A stretch of DNA of 64,000 bases from Gracilaria gracilis. Its lineage: Eukaryota; Rhodophyta; Florideophyceae; Gracilariales; Gracilariaceae. Of the stretch, positions 44,395 to 54,191 are shown piece after piece; position 1 is the stretch's first letter; the number at the start of each line of letters is the position of its first letter. Under the pieces are notes generated by a model. It had not been told where the DNA came from and ran no database searches. It saw only the letters and a list, made by a program, of their open reading frames with translations. The stretch spans positions 124,001 through 188,000 of the forward strand of contig JARGSG010000023.1 of assembly GCA_030374805.1 (NCBI GenBank), read 5' to 3'. Made by a program: the position numbers and the translations under genes.

Positions 44395-44403
44395 TATATA
44401 AAA
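44395..44403 (+). promoter_or_regulatory. TATA box of the cysteine-rich peptide gene
   Basis: TATATAAAA lies 94 bp upstream of the ATG at 44497, a strong eukaryotic core-promoter match. The gene at 46295-46879 has an equivalent box 115 bp upstream of its ATG. Confidence 0.7.
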
Positions 44404-44496
44404 GGTGGTTGAGCAAACGTGCTTGGAATCGCTAGCATCACCGGCAGAAATTCAATACCACTCAACTCAACCGCTTTGGTTCTATTCAAACTGACA

Positions 44497-44769
44497 ATGG
44501 TCACGTACAAGTTCTTTCTCTTTGCAGTGCTGCTCGGTGTCATTCTTTCGTGGGCGTCGGCTGAGGTGGTCAAGTTTACCGAAGTTAACGAAGTTGCCGA
44601 AACGGGAGATGAAGATGAGGGCCTGCTATTGCCGACCTCAATGCGTCAAAAAGGCAAGGGAAAATGCAAATCGCGATGCATAAGAGGGTGCAGAAGGATA
44701 TGCAACGATTTCCTGACGTCTTCAGGTGGGAGGCGTAAGTGCAGACAGGCTTGCTACCATGTCATCTAA
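44497..44769 (+). CDS. Secreted cationic cysteine-rich peptide precursor
   Basis: 90 codons from the first ATG after the TATA box. A signal peptide is clear: a Lys near the start, the hydrophobic core FFLFAVLLGVIL, and a SWASA cleavage site around residue 22. An acidic propeptide of about 25 residues (rich in Glu and Asp) follows. The mature part is strongly basic, about 38 residues, beginning near KGKGKCKSRC. It has six cysteines spaced C-x3-C-x3-C-x3-C-x12-C-x3-C. Acidic pro-region plus basic cystine-rich core is the layout of many antimicrobial-type peptides. The two CxxxC pairs recall helical hairpin peptides, but no family was recognised. It is a candidate defence peptide only by inference. 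Confidence 0.75.
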   Translation: MVTYKFFLFAVLLGVILSWASAEVVKFTEVNEVAETGDEDEGLLLPTSMRQKGKGKCKSRCIRGCRRICNDFLTSSGGRRKCRQACYHVI

Positions 44770-45029
44770 TGGTGCAGAGAAGAAAAGCTTATGTGCTATG
44801 GTGGGCGTTCACCAGGTCCTTTTAGTGCAAGAGATGAAGGTGGTACATGCGTATTGGTGAGCTGGTTGGCTGCTGCGGCGCACTCGCTGTGTGTCTCTAG
44901 CCCTTTGTTAATAACTGTCTTGCTGACGGTATCATCGCAGCAATAGCTCTATAATAAAGTATTACCGTGCATGCCTTTTGAGCGGGCCGTTTAGGGGATA
45001 AGTTAGGCTTCACAGCTGAGTATGGGAGG

Positions 45030-45524
45030 TTGTTGCAAGCTTCGAGATGTTTAGCGAGCAGCTCAGCGCTCGTTATAGAAGGAGCAGCTAATGTTACAGC
45101 GCGTCCGAGTGCCGCGGGACCTTCGAGGAGAGGCGCAGCCAAAGTGGCTAGTGAGGATGAAATTCTGCCTGCACCTCCTTCCGCAGCTCGAAAACCAAAC
45201 CCTTACTCTCAGGGTTACAAGGGTAGCGATGTTCCTTCTGACTCTGCGTTTGCAAAAAGAAAATGTCACATCTGTAAGAGAATGATCACTCAAAAGGGTA
45301 TGCGTAATCATCTCAGCCAATGCAAAGAGTACAAATGTCATGTACCGGGATGCAATTTTAAGGCCTACATGAGGTCTAAACTCAAAACTCACTCGAAGTC
45401 TCATATGGTACGCCAGTTTTCATGCAGGCTGTGCGGTACTAAGTTTGCCAGGAGGGATCACTTAGAAAGACATCATAAGAATTACTGCCCGAGAAACCCT
45501 GAGCCAGGAGCGCGAAAAGAATAA
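45030..45524 (+). CDS. C2H2-type zinc-finger protein, 5' end uncertain
   Basis: The frame is open from 44982 to 45524 but has no ATG before the fingers, so the true start may lie in an upstream exon or at a non-AUG codon. Three fingers are visible near the C-terminus: C-H-I-C...H-L-S-Q-C (C2HC), C-H-V-P-G-C...HSKSH (C2H2) and C-R-L-C...HHKNYC (C2HC). The N-terminal part is Ala/Ser/Pro-rich. A sequence-specific DNA-binding role is likely. The stop is followed by 45525-45648, where nothing is seen. Confidence 0.65.
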   Translation: MLQASRCLASSSALVIEGAANVTARPSAAGPSRRGAAKVASEDEILPAPPSAARKPNPYSQGYKGSDVPSDSAFAKRKCHICKRMITQKGMRNHLSQCKEYKCHVPGCNFKAYMRSKLKTHSKSHMVRQFSCRLCGTKFARRDHLERHHKNYCPRNPEPGARKE

Positions 45525-45648
45525 AATGGAGGTAGGTTCAGCTTGCTAAGGCAACGCTTCCGACAGTCTCACACATAAATTCAGTTTGCGCCACATATAT
45601 CAGGCTGTGCCAATTTTGCCAACTCGGACCCACCCCGATGCCATAGTA

Positions 45649-45906
45649 GTATGTCAGGTTTTAGAGCCCTGAGCTTTCTCTGTGGAACGTGAACTAGTCG
45701 GAGACTTTGTAGTAATTTGATCACGAGAAATTACCAACATGAAACTTGTTCTCTCTTCTAAGGCTTTTTCTTTTCAGCTCAGTTTCAGCTCAGTAAACTC
45801 ACTGCCTCGTGCTTCGTTGAGATCTAACACTCCAAGGAAAACTGGGTCGTTTTTACGCATCAGTGGCGCTCCACATATGTCATCAATGTAGCATCACCGG
45901 CATCAG
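45649..45906 (+). repeat. R3 repeat, copy 1
   Basis: About 258 bp that align with 63052-63408. Shared runs include GAGCTTTCTCTGT, AACATGAAACTTGTTCT and GGCGCTCCACATAT. Copy 2 has an extra stretch of about 100 bp in the middle. Non-coding. Confidence 0.7.
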
Positions 45907-46294
45907 TGATTGATGACGAATATCATAAAAACAGTTGAGCAACTCCGGCGCTCTCTGCGCTGGTTCCCTGCACGTGTCACTCATGTTTTATAAATATGCT
46001 GATGAATATGAGAATCATTTTTATATTCGCACAGTAAGGAGAATTCTTATTTAAAACATTGAGAATGTAAAGCCCCGTCTTGCGAAAGCTTGCAGGCATA
46101 TGGCCAAACCTGCTTTTATTCATTCCAGAATATTGGATGGGCTTTGTCTAATCTTTGGCGTTTTAGGTATTTGACAGTCTTCATTTCTCTTTTTAAAGAT
46201 ACCCTTGGTAGTTCAACATTTGGGAATGTCCCGCACTTCCAGGCTTTTCCACTAGCGGTAGACAACTCACTGTTTACGTTACGTTCTTGAAACT
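45907..46294. other. Intergenic DNA
   Basis: No gene recognised. Confidence 0.4.
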
Positions 46295-46879
46295 TCAGAG
46301 CAAAAGAATCGCAGCAATCATCTCCAGAATTTCGAGCGCGTAACCGGCTTCAGCAGTAATAGCTTCCATCAACTCGATAACAGCAGGCAGGTTCCATCCC
46401 CCTTCTAGATCCCCCGCAAGATTGGTAGCTTCAGCCGCAGTGGTGATGGCGTTCTCTACAGCAGTGTCCAGCGGATCAAAAACATTTGCCTCTAATCCTT
46501 GTTCCAGGCTTTCCAACGCCTCCTGCAGCTCCTCCTTCCCAAACTCCAACTCTTCTGCCGCGGTCTGGCGATTGGCTCTATTGTTGAACACCGTCGTGAA
46601 CACTTCGCGGATTTCTTCGGCCGCATCTCGCAGTGCTGGGCTTAAGCCAACTGAAGGAGGATAGCCTCGCACAGTATTGGTGGCACGGTTGAGTCTCCAG
46701 ATGTCATTGCAACAGCGGCGACAGTAAAAAACCAACAGATCATGAAAGTTCGCGGGCGTAGTTTGTCGGTTGAAGTTACAAGCCTCGTAGATGCATCGAC
46801 CTTGCGCATCGGAGCTAGAGAACAAAACGCAGCAGAGCAGAACCACTGCTAACAATGAAGAAGTCTTGTGAGAGGACAT
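46295..46879 (-). CDS. Secreted cysteine-containing helical protein
   Basis: 194 codons from the first ATG (46879). The frame is open further upstream but only a GTG begins it. The signal peptide is clear: LLAVVLLCCVLF, then SSSDAQ, with cleavage near residue 25. The N-terminal mature part has five Cys (GRCIYEAC, then FYCRRCCND). A long acidic amphipathic helix region rich in Glu, Ala and Leu follows (about residues 80-150), ending in a hydrophobic C-terminus (LEILEMIAAILLL). A TATA box lies upstream at 47002-46994. No known family. It may be an extracellular or surface protein. The hydrophobic C-terminal end could be a GPI-type signal, but this is weak. Confidence 0.7.
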   Translation of the reverse strand: MSSHKTSSLLAVVLLCCVLFSSSDAQGRCIYEACNFNRQTTPANFHDLLVFYCRRCCNDIWRLNRATNTVRGYPPSVGLSPALRDAAEEIREVFTTVFNNRANRQTAAEELEFGKEELQEALESLEQGLEANVFDPLDTAVENAITTAAEATNLAGDLEGGWNLPAVIELMEAITAEAGYALEILEMIAAILLL

Positions 46880-46993
46880 CGTTTGATCTGTGTTCTTGCT
46901 GGTGCTCTGTGTGAAGTGTTTGATAATCGGCACTGAATGTCGGAGACGGCGAAGATGGTGAGGTACGAGTCATCTCCCACACGGCGTTTACCG

Positions 46994-47002
46994 CTTTTAT
47001 AT
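46994..47002 (-). promoter_or_regulatory. TATA box of the secreted protein gene
   Basis: On the minus strand ATATAAAAG lies 115 bp upstream of the ATG at 46879. Confidence 0.65.
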
Positions 47003-47495
47003 CGTACAATACACATCCCATAGCCATTCTTCGCGCCTGACAGTCGTCGTGAGCAAGGAGTGGTTGGTCGTAAGGGAGATCGAATGAGCTTGCTTCTCAA
47101 CCATGCAATTGTAGACTAAAATAATTGTAGTCCAGACTTGAAATATTATGCGGTTTCAAACGAGCAAGCAGCAAAGGAATTGATGGTAATTTGCAACTAA
47201 GCATGTTCTCAGCCAAATGTGTGGCTAACCGCTTCTCTATTAAAAGCAATAATGGAAGTGACGTGTAGGCTCTTCGTCCTACAGTGTCGGAACTTCAGCG
47301 CAAAACTTCGCAATCTCGCGCTGATGGATGCGTCGATCGACAGTTGTTCACGATGTTGGTGGTCGTAAACTTCAGATACCATTGTGACTGGCGAGCTGGG
47401 GTTTTACAGGTGGACGTTGACGGCCCGCGCACCCTTGGAGAACAGAAAGCGAGGACGTGAAGCAATCGCAGCCACGAGTTCTATTGCATTTTTCT

Positions 47496-47557
47496 GAGTA
47501 TAGCAGTAGGCAGCAGTATCGATGATGAGTATAGCAGTAGGCAGCAGTATCGATGAT
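47496..47557. repeat. 31-bp exact tandem duplication
   Basis: Two identical 31-bp units side by side (47496-47526 and 47527-47557), each beginning GAGTATAGCAGTAGG. The rest of 47003-47586 shows no gene. Confidence 0.9.
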
Positions 47558-47586
47558 GAAGAGTAACAAAGGTTGAAATGAATTTG

Positions 47587-48448
47587 ATCGCAAAGCTCCT
47601 ACTAGAAAGACAAAGCTATGTGTTTTGAGCTAAAGTATAGATTGCTCAGTCAAAATCTGCAGGAAAACTAACAATCTGCTTATTTTTGGTAGTCTCTTTC
47701 AAAATTGGCGTGGCTGCCAAATCTACCGCTTATACATAGAATGCTTACAGTTGTTTCAAAAACAGAGCCATTGAGCAGCCTATTTACTCCTACAAATGCG
47801 CCGTGTCACACGGCGCATTTTCTTGCCTTTCTGGACATATCACTTGTTTGGATCATTCCACTGCCAACAAATAAAATTACTAAGAAAAAAAATTATCCAG
47901 AGTTCTCCTATTCTAGACTGATAATCATGCTGACTCCTAAAATTGTTTTTTTTATAACAACCTTCTACAGGGTTTTTTACCCTTCGTACCAATTATTTGG
48001 TACCGTCAATTATAGATTGTTATCTGTCGAACAAAGTAAAACAAGTTTTTACTACAAATTTGTGGCCCTTAGTTTAGTGCCAATGTGGTTCTAAAGAGAC
48101 CTAGTTATTGTCATAAACTAACAACAACTTGTATGAGACAGTACAGAACGCTTTAATTAACGTTAATACTTAAAACTGACTATGTTTTGACTAATTTCAC
48201 TGATTGCTGCCAAAAACGCTTGACTATATGACTTTAAACCATAAAAATAAGTAGTGAAAATATGCCTCTGACTAAAGTACAAAAATGATTTTTGCTTCTA
48301 TTCCAAAAGACTTCTCACAATTACAAATTTTTTCCAGACGTATTTCGGAAAAATTCCAAAACCTAAAAACTGATTACAAACCTCATCTTGTTATCAAGGA
48401 GCTTTGCCACCATTTTTTTTGGAGAAGCCCAGCTTCTTGAAGCTCTGA
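47587..48448 (+). repeat. R2 repeat, copy 2
   Basis: About 862 bp, same orientation as copy 1. Begins ATCGCAAAGCTCC and has GGAGCTTTGCCACC near the end. It contains the same 27-bp palindrome at 47794-47820. Confidence 0.8.
47794..47820. other. Near-perfect palindrome in R2 copy 2
   Basis: Identical 27-mer to 37648-37674, with 13-bp perfect arms. Confidence 0.85.
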
Positions 48449-49504
48449 TTGTTACTATTAGTTGATCGGCCCGTATTTCTGACCGGCTACCGCAAGAATT
48501 ATGATAACCTCAGTCAGTCACAAGTTTCAAGAATCAGTTAGTCGAATTAATCAACACGGAGGATTGGTTTAAAATTTAAAATCCAAAATCAAATATTCCG
48601 AAAAATTTTGAACGCGTGAACTCTTTTCTGATTGTTTTGAGAGCAGTACCAAAACAAACGCACTTAGACCCAGCTGTATATATAAGCAATTTTCGAGAAC
48701 TACGAAAGAACATAAACAAGTACGTCATTATTCCAGCGAACATTTTGATATTAGGTTTCTTCGACAGGATTTTCATTCTGATTTAACAGTTTTCAACCGG
48801 AAAATTTTTTTAGCTACCATAATAATATAATTGGAAGGTTACGCTTGTGCCGCTGTCCATATGCCCGGGAGCTGCGGGGAATTCACGATCAACAGAATGT
48901 TGACACATTATATTTGTTTTGTTCCCTAACTAATAAGATTCAAGTTGATAGGCCATAATTAGGCATGACTAGAAAGCCAAAGCGTGACGCCGTTTGAAAA
49001 ACGTTGTATTATCGCTGATGTGTCATGTCAGCGTTGTAGTGTTACTGTAAGCAAACAATGGAGGCAGTGCAAATCTGGTAATATTCTGACAACATCTTCG
49101 CCATCTTCGACACTTAGCGCTAAATGTCGCAAGTGTCGCACTTTCCGCAATGTCAAATATCAGAACTCTAGTAGAACTACAATCGTCACTAAGGACCCAA
49201 ACATAATTGCGTACTTCGATGGCTCTGTAGAAGGCACACCGAAGTGCGCCAAAATAATGCAAACAACATCGCGAAAAAGAAATCTGCATGCGTACTAAGA
49301 CACGTTTTATAGCGCAAATATCGCGGTCCTTAGTACGCATGTTTTTTTTAAAATCGCTGTTAAACTACCTAAAAGGCATACATTGATGAGCCTTGAGCGT
49401 TTGCATCGAAGAATGCCAACCATTTCCTTATACTTCTACGCTGAGATATTCTACCGGCGTTCTAATCCTCGATATCACCGCCAAGTAGCGCTACTTAGCG
49501 CCAT
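48449..49504. other. AT-rich spacer with a long hairpin
   Basis: No supported gene. A Cys-containing reading at 48984-49298 lacks an ATG. CATGCGTACTAAG (49287-49299) and its exact inverse (49329-49341) form a 13-bp stem with a 29-nt loop, followed by a run of T. Confidence 0.45.
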
Positions 49505-50552
49505 CTAGTGTCTATTTGACAACTGACCTCATATGAGGTCAATTAACCTCAAATGAGGTCAGAATATAACACTTTTTAAAAATAGATGTAGACCAGTCCA
49601 AAGTCTCTAAAGCACCTCTCTAGAACCGCATTCGGCATCACATTCATGGCGGAGTAGAACATCTAGTACAAAGAACGACGCTGAGTAGTAATTGGGGAAA
49701 AGATATATTCGCTACATTCGAAAATTTAATCAAATATTAACTTCTTTAACGAAAAGAAGTTTTTTTCCTTCTTCATAAAGTAAACCAGAAAACCTCGACA
49801 ACATATGTTCAACCTGTTTCAAATTGCTCTCAGAATAAAATGTGCTAACCGCCTGGTATAATTTGCAATAATTTTTCCACAACTTTGAAATGCCGGACTT
49901 CTCAAATTTAATGGAAATTCTATCTTGAAAGCTATGGACATCATTTTCGCAGAGTTGTGAAACCACCACGTTACAAAACTGTTTTTGAGGCTCTTTTAGG
50001 TGCAATGATGCGAACGGAAACAAAAACAAACCTGAGAATGGTACCACTTTACGACTTCATGATAATCAATGTACTATAAAGATTGAATGTTCTCTGCGTA
50101 AGCCAGTATGTTAAATGTGTTTGAAAGCAGTCAGAATGCTTATATATCTCTTGCACACATACGTTTGGCTCATATAATATTAAAATGTGCGTTATCTCAA
50201 TACTAGCTGATCTTCAAGAACTATAGCAACAAAAACATTAAGTACTTTTTAAGCATTAAAAGCAGTTTTAAGTTATATGTAGAAATTTTGGACGTTTAAA
50301 CCTAAATAGTAATTCTACATGCAAGCAGATGACTACTAAAGCACTTATTGCCTGGAATTGCTTCGCTTCAAATGGTTATTTTGGGTAATGAAACTAGTTT
50401 GATTGCATAATTGTAGTTGTTTTCTAATGAATCGCTGAATTATGTGCAAAGCTTTATCCAATTTTTTACATTTCTCTCACTATCTGTGCTGTCCTCATAT
50501 GAGGTCATTTTGACCTCATATGAGGTCAACGCGTTGGTCCGATAGACACTAG
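49505..50552. mobile_element. 1.05-kb inverted-repeat element with palindromic subterminal motifs
   Basis: The ends are CTAGTGTCTAT (49505-49515) and its inverse ATAGACACTAG (50542-50552). Just inside each end lie two palindromes, TGACCTCATATGAGGTCA (49524-49541 and 50511-50528) and a variant (49545-49561 and 50492-50507). The interior is AT-rich with only a weak minus-strand reading of 105 codons (50047-49730, no ATG). It looks like a non-autonomous DNA transposon with paired transposase-binding palindromes. The superfamily was not recognised and no clear target duplication was seen. Confidence 0.7.
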
Positions 50553-51228
50553 TAGCTCGCGATGAGGTTGAATGAACAATGCTTCACTGACGTGCAGATT
50601 CGCATAGACTTACAGTGCAGGAAGTTGGTCAGTGTAATGTTGATTACAGTTTTTTATGGACTGATTGGGGGGGGTTGCACTGCGTGAGGTCACATAATAG
50701 ACTGTAAAGGGTGCAAAGTAATATACGGTATTATATAATGTAACACGAATAGTACCACTTATTCTTTAGCTTAAATTTTGCCAAATGTAAAATTTACCCC
50801 AGTTTTGTCAAGCTCACCATATCCGCTGGCACGCATGTTACACAAATGGACATTCCTAGGGTAGAATATAGTGCCATCTGCATCGTGCGGCCAATTGTCA
50901 GCATTTGGGGCGGTAGCTGCGTCATTCGTACTTGCCACATATCTACCTGTAAGTGCGCATGAATTGCGACAGTGGCACGGCATTTGCAGTGACGCAATGG
51001 TGGTGGCGCGGGAGTCGCGTAATAGTGGTCTGGTGTCCGCGGGTTCGTGGCACGGAGGCGATGTGGCAGCAGCATGGTGGTGCGGCTCTAGAAAACGGAA
51101 GTGGTGTGGCAGAAACGCGGCAATGAAGCGACAGCGGTGGCGCTGCAGTGGCAGTGTCACGGTATTGCCGCGACGTTGGCGCGGTTGGCGGTGCGCCGGT
51201 GATGCTAAGTTGGTGGTGCTGTCGGTGG
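50553..51228. other. Flank of element B with GGTGGCG-rich low complexity
   Basis: From about 50960 the sequence becomes rich in GGTGGTG/GCGGTGG motifs, as does the right flank of element B (62743-62790). Both open readings here are low complexity. It ends in the GGTGG target site (51224-51228). Confidence 0.5.
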
Positions 51229-51996
51229 TGTAGTGCAACGCCGGAGGCGGAAAGACACCACGAAGACGTCCGAGATCTTCCCCCGTTGGAGGGTAGTCAG
51301 CAGAAAGAGCCCCTCTGGCAAGGCACGACGAAGTCGGGTGTAAGCCGAGGCCAAGCCGTCACGACAGGCGTAGAGAGTTGAGCAAGAATCGGTGTTGGCA
51401 CCACGTGTGTGCGTGAACGGGTCCTCGAGAGAGGCACGAGTCAACTGAAGTGGGACTAGAGAAAAGGAGTATGCGAGAGCGGGGGATGGAGAGAAGGAAA
51501 AGGAGGAAAGGGCAAAAAGGCTACGGTGAACACCGGGGTTATCCCTGTACAGGGTCGAACGCGAGACAAGCGGAAAACAATCCTACGAATGGGTCCTGTT
51601 AGGTGACGCAGGGAGGATAGACTACCTGTAGGCAACGGAGTCTCTCCCCTGGAAGGGGTCGATGACCGCCGAAGGCGAAGAAGTAAAGATCCAATCCTGG
51701 TTGGGGAACTTTACTGTGAATGGGGGCGAGGTCGCCGCCATGCTACGTAGCGAGCTCGCGCCAACAAGTAATTAAATAAACTAAGTAAATTAGGCCCACG
51801 CACAGTGGTAATTACCCACGCAACGTGGCGCCCGTCCCACATGTACGGGGCCAACCTCCTGGCTCAACAGTGTCCCACGTGTCCTTCCCACTACAGTGGT
51901 TTTTATTATTCATATACTCCTATTGGGAGCACCCGTCCGACATGTTGGAATATGACTAAGTAGTCAGAAACCTCCATCAGAGGGCGTTGCACTACA
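51229..51996 (-). repeat. Element B 3' LTR
   Basis: 768 bp, TGTAGTGCAACGCC...GGGCGTTGCACTACA, so the ends form an inverted repeat of about 14 bp. Highly similar to 61975-62742. The polypurine tract on the minus strand (CTAAGGAGGAGG, 52011-52000) adjoins it. Confidence 0.92.
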
Positions 51997-52052
51997 TATC
52001 CTCCTCCTTAGGCGGAAGTATCACCTCACAGAGGGAACCGACGGCGGCGACC

Positions 52053-52307
52053 ATGGAGGATAAAAGCACGCCCTCTCCCAGCTCGCCGGCAACTCCTCGT
52101 TCTCCACCAACACACACTCATGCACCCGCAGTTACCATTGCTCCAGCATCTTCTCCCGACACCTCGGTCACCAACTACCTCACTCCTCCGACTTCTGTCA
52201 TCGACCTCACCATGAGGGGCACTCAGCAACCCTACACAGGGGGATTCACCGGATTCCGTTCCGTGCCCCTACCACAAGGCGGCCAACAGACTGGTGCGAA
52301 CCAGTGA
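52053..52307 (+). pseudogene. Antisense gene of element B, possible N-terminal exon or fragment
   Basis: ATG-started reading of 84 codons, rich in Pro, Ser and Thr, on the strand opposite gag-pol. Its place matches the Ser/Pro-rich start of the element A antisense gene (1251-1673), although residue similarity is not obvious. Stops in the downstream frame separate it from 52496-53871. Confidence 0.4.
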
Positions 52308-52495
52308 CGACCGTCCGGGACGGTGGAGATCCTCCCAAGTTGGGGCGTCAACCGGCTCCGGGGCGGGCGGCGATAGGCCGTCCTACGACTCCATCGTGGG
52401 GCTCAATCCGAACAATCGGCAACAGGCTATGCGCCTCCGGCTTGCGCCATGATTCCACCCGATCTCGGTCTTCGACGACGAGCTGATTTCTCAGT

Positions 52496-53871
52496 AATTC
52501 GACCGCAATGAGCGCCTTCCCGGGGACCTGCCGGCTATCGTCACCACTTCGTGGGATTGGCGCCGGCGCGTTGTCGTACCTTCATACCAGGTTCTTCGCT
52601 ATGCGGGCGAATCCCGAGCTCAGGCTCACGCCACGCTGTTGCGGATTGGACACCAACGGCAGAGCCGGGCTCCGTTCAAGTTCCTCATCCCGAAAGAGAT
52701 GAGGTTCGACATCGAGCAGTACCGCACCCGCCGGGAGATGAGCTATTGCGACCGGCTGTCGCCGTTGGAGACCTTCGCTTAGCGAGGGTTCCCGGCTTTC
52801 TAGCAGGGAGCACTGTGCTGGCAACGACCGATCATTCGGGCCGAATTCAGCTATCTCGCGCGTCGTTATCGGTCCTCCTTCCTTCAGGAATTCATCCGCT
52901 TTGAGCGTCGCTGCCGTTCTCGGTTCGGGTACTTCGTTCCGTATAAAAACGTGGAGGTAGAGCTTATTGCTCCCGCTCACCGACAAGGTCAGTACGTCCC
53001 TCTGCCAGCTTGGAGGGCTCAGCTCGAGGCATGCCGGGGGTGTTACATAGAGCTGCCCCCGGTGTTCACCTATTTAGGGTCATACCTCCTTATAGATCCG
53101 CGTAGCGGGCTTTGGTCGGCTGTAGTCACCGATTGGACCGTCTGCGCTGCGGCGTACATCCTCGGCAAGGCTTACGATAAGTACAGACTATGGTTCATTC
53201 CTCCGCGCGTGCGGGCCGGTATCCGTCAACTCTACATAACCATCCCCCTTGGGGGTCAGGCCAACGCCGAAAAAGTCCTCGGACTACTCGACTATATCGA
53301 CATTATTGACTGGAAAGCGGTCCCGATCGAGCAGAGTGGCCGGCTCACCGGTGGCGGTGGACACGGCCCAGGTTTGGGGCGCAATACCGCCTTGGCGGGG
53401 GATTCCGTGTACTTCGATCCGTGGGAACAACGGGAGATTTCTGCTGGTGAAGCGGCTGAACTCCGGAATGCTCCGAGGGAAATCCCAGACGGTCATCCGA
53501 TTGGGTTCGTCGAATCGAACGATTATTATCGCTCCAGCGGGGAAAATGAACCCATTTTGGGCAACGCATCCGACGCGGCAGGCGGTGATGACGACGCGAT
53601 GGTTGTGGGCACTCCTCCGGAGGATGACGAACCTGCTCTCCAGGAGTCTGAGCCCCCTGCTGCGGCGTCGTCGTCAGCTTTGGCTGTTCCGACTCCCACG
53701 GCGGTTGCCGGAAACAATCCCCAGACGGGCAAGAATCCCGGTGTCTTCATCGCGCAGTTCCTCCGACAGGTGAAGCCCGGGCGCCGATACGTCGACCGGC
53801 GAAATATCCGCAATGCGAGAAGCTCTGGCGCAACGCCTTGGCGGTGGGCAGCCTCCAAACGAGGGGAGTGA
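52496..53871 (+). pseudogene. Antisense accessory gene of element B
   Basis: One frame of about 458 codons broken by two TAG codons (52780-52782 and 52801-52803). The intact stretch is 52804-53871. Conserved blocks shared with element A, in order: an Arg-rich RR.RS.F stretch leading to KNVEVELI (HNVEIFP in A), LPPVFTYLGSY (about 53053-53085), a W...V..DW..CAAA helix, then WFIPPRVRAGIRQ (53191-53229). The tail is acidic and Pro/Ala-rich. FIPPRV codons differ from A only at silent positions. Function unknown; no known domain recognised. Confidence 0.7.
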
Positions 53872-54191
53872 CCATATCCAGTAAGACTGGGTCCGAATAG
53901 TAGAAATGAAAACCACCTGCTTGTGGGTTCCTTCCGTCTATGACGTTTTCTTGTATTCATCGGTAGTGAACCGGCTACTTCACGCGGTGCGCGCGGAAAT
54001 GCACACCCTTCCGACAGAGAAAAGAGTGCTTGCCACGTAATGACCAGTAAGCTGGGTGAAAAACGACTCGGGTATGGTCGCGAAACATTATGCACGACCA
54101 TGGTCGGAGTACCAGCGCATGAGCGGTGATCTCTTCCCGTCCATGACGTGTATCCTTTATCTTCAACTCTTTCCGTTTCCACGGTTCTCTC
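53872..54191. other. Element B spacer between antisense gene and pol
   Basis: 320 bp where the convergent genes end. No polypurine motif or gene recognised. Confidence 0.4.

Noticed and set aside
48984..49298. Cys-containing 104-codon reading
   Set aside because: No ATG, irregular Cys spacing, and it ends inside a hairpin. Probably chance.
49730..50047. 105-codon reading inside the palindromic inverted-repeat element
   Set aside because: No ATG start and no transposase motif. Not enough to call a gene.
53526..54182. 218-codon minus-strand reading between pol and the antisense gene of B
   Set aside because: Opposite the acidic tail of the accessory gene. No similarity to pol and no counterpart in A.
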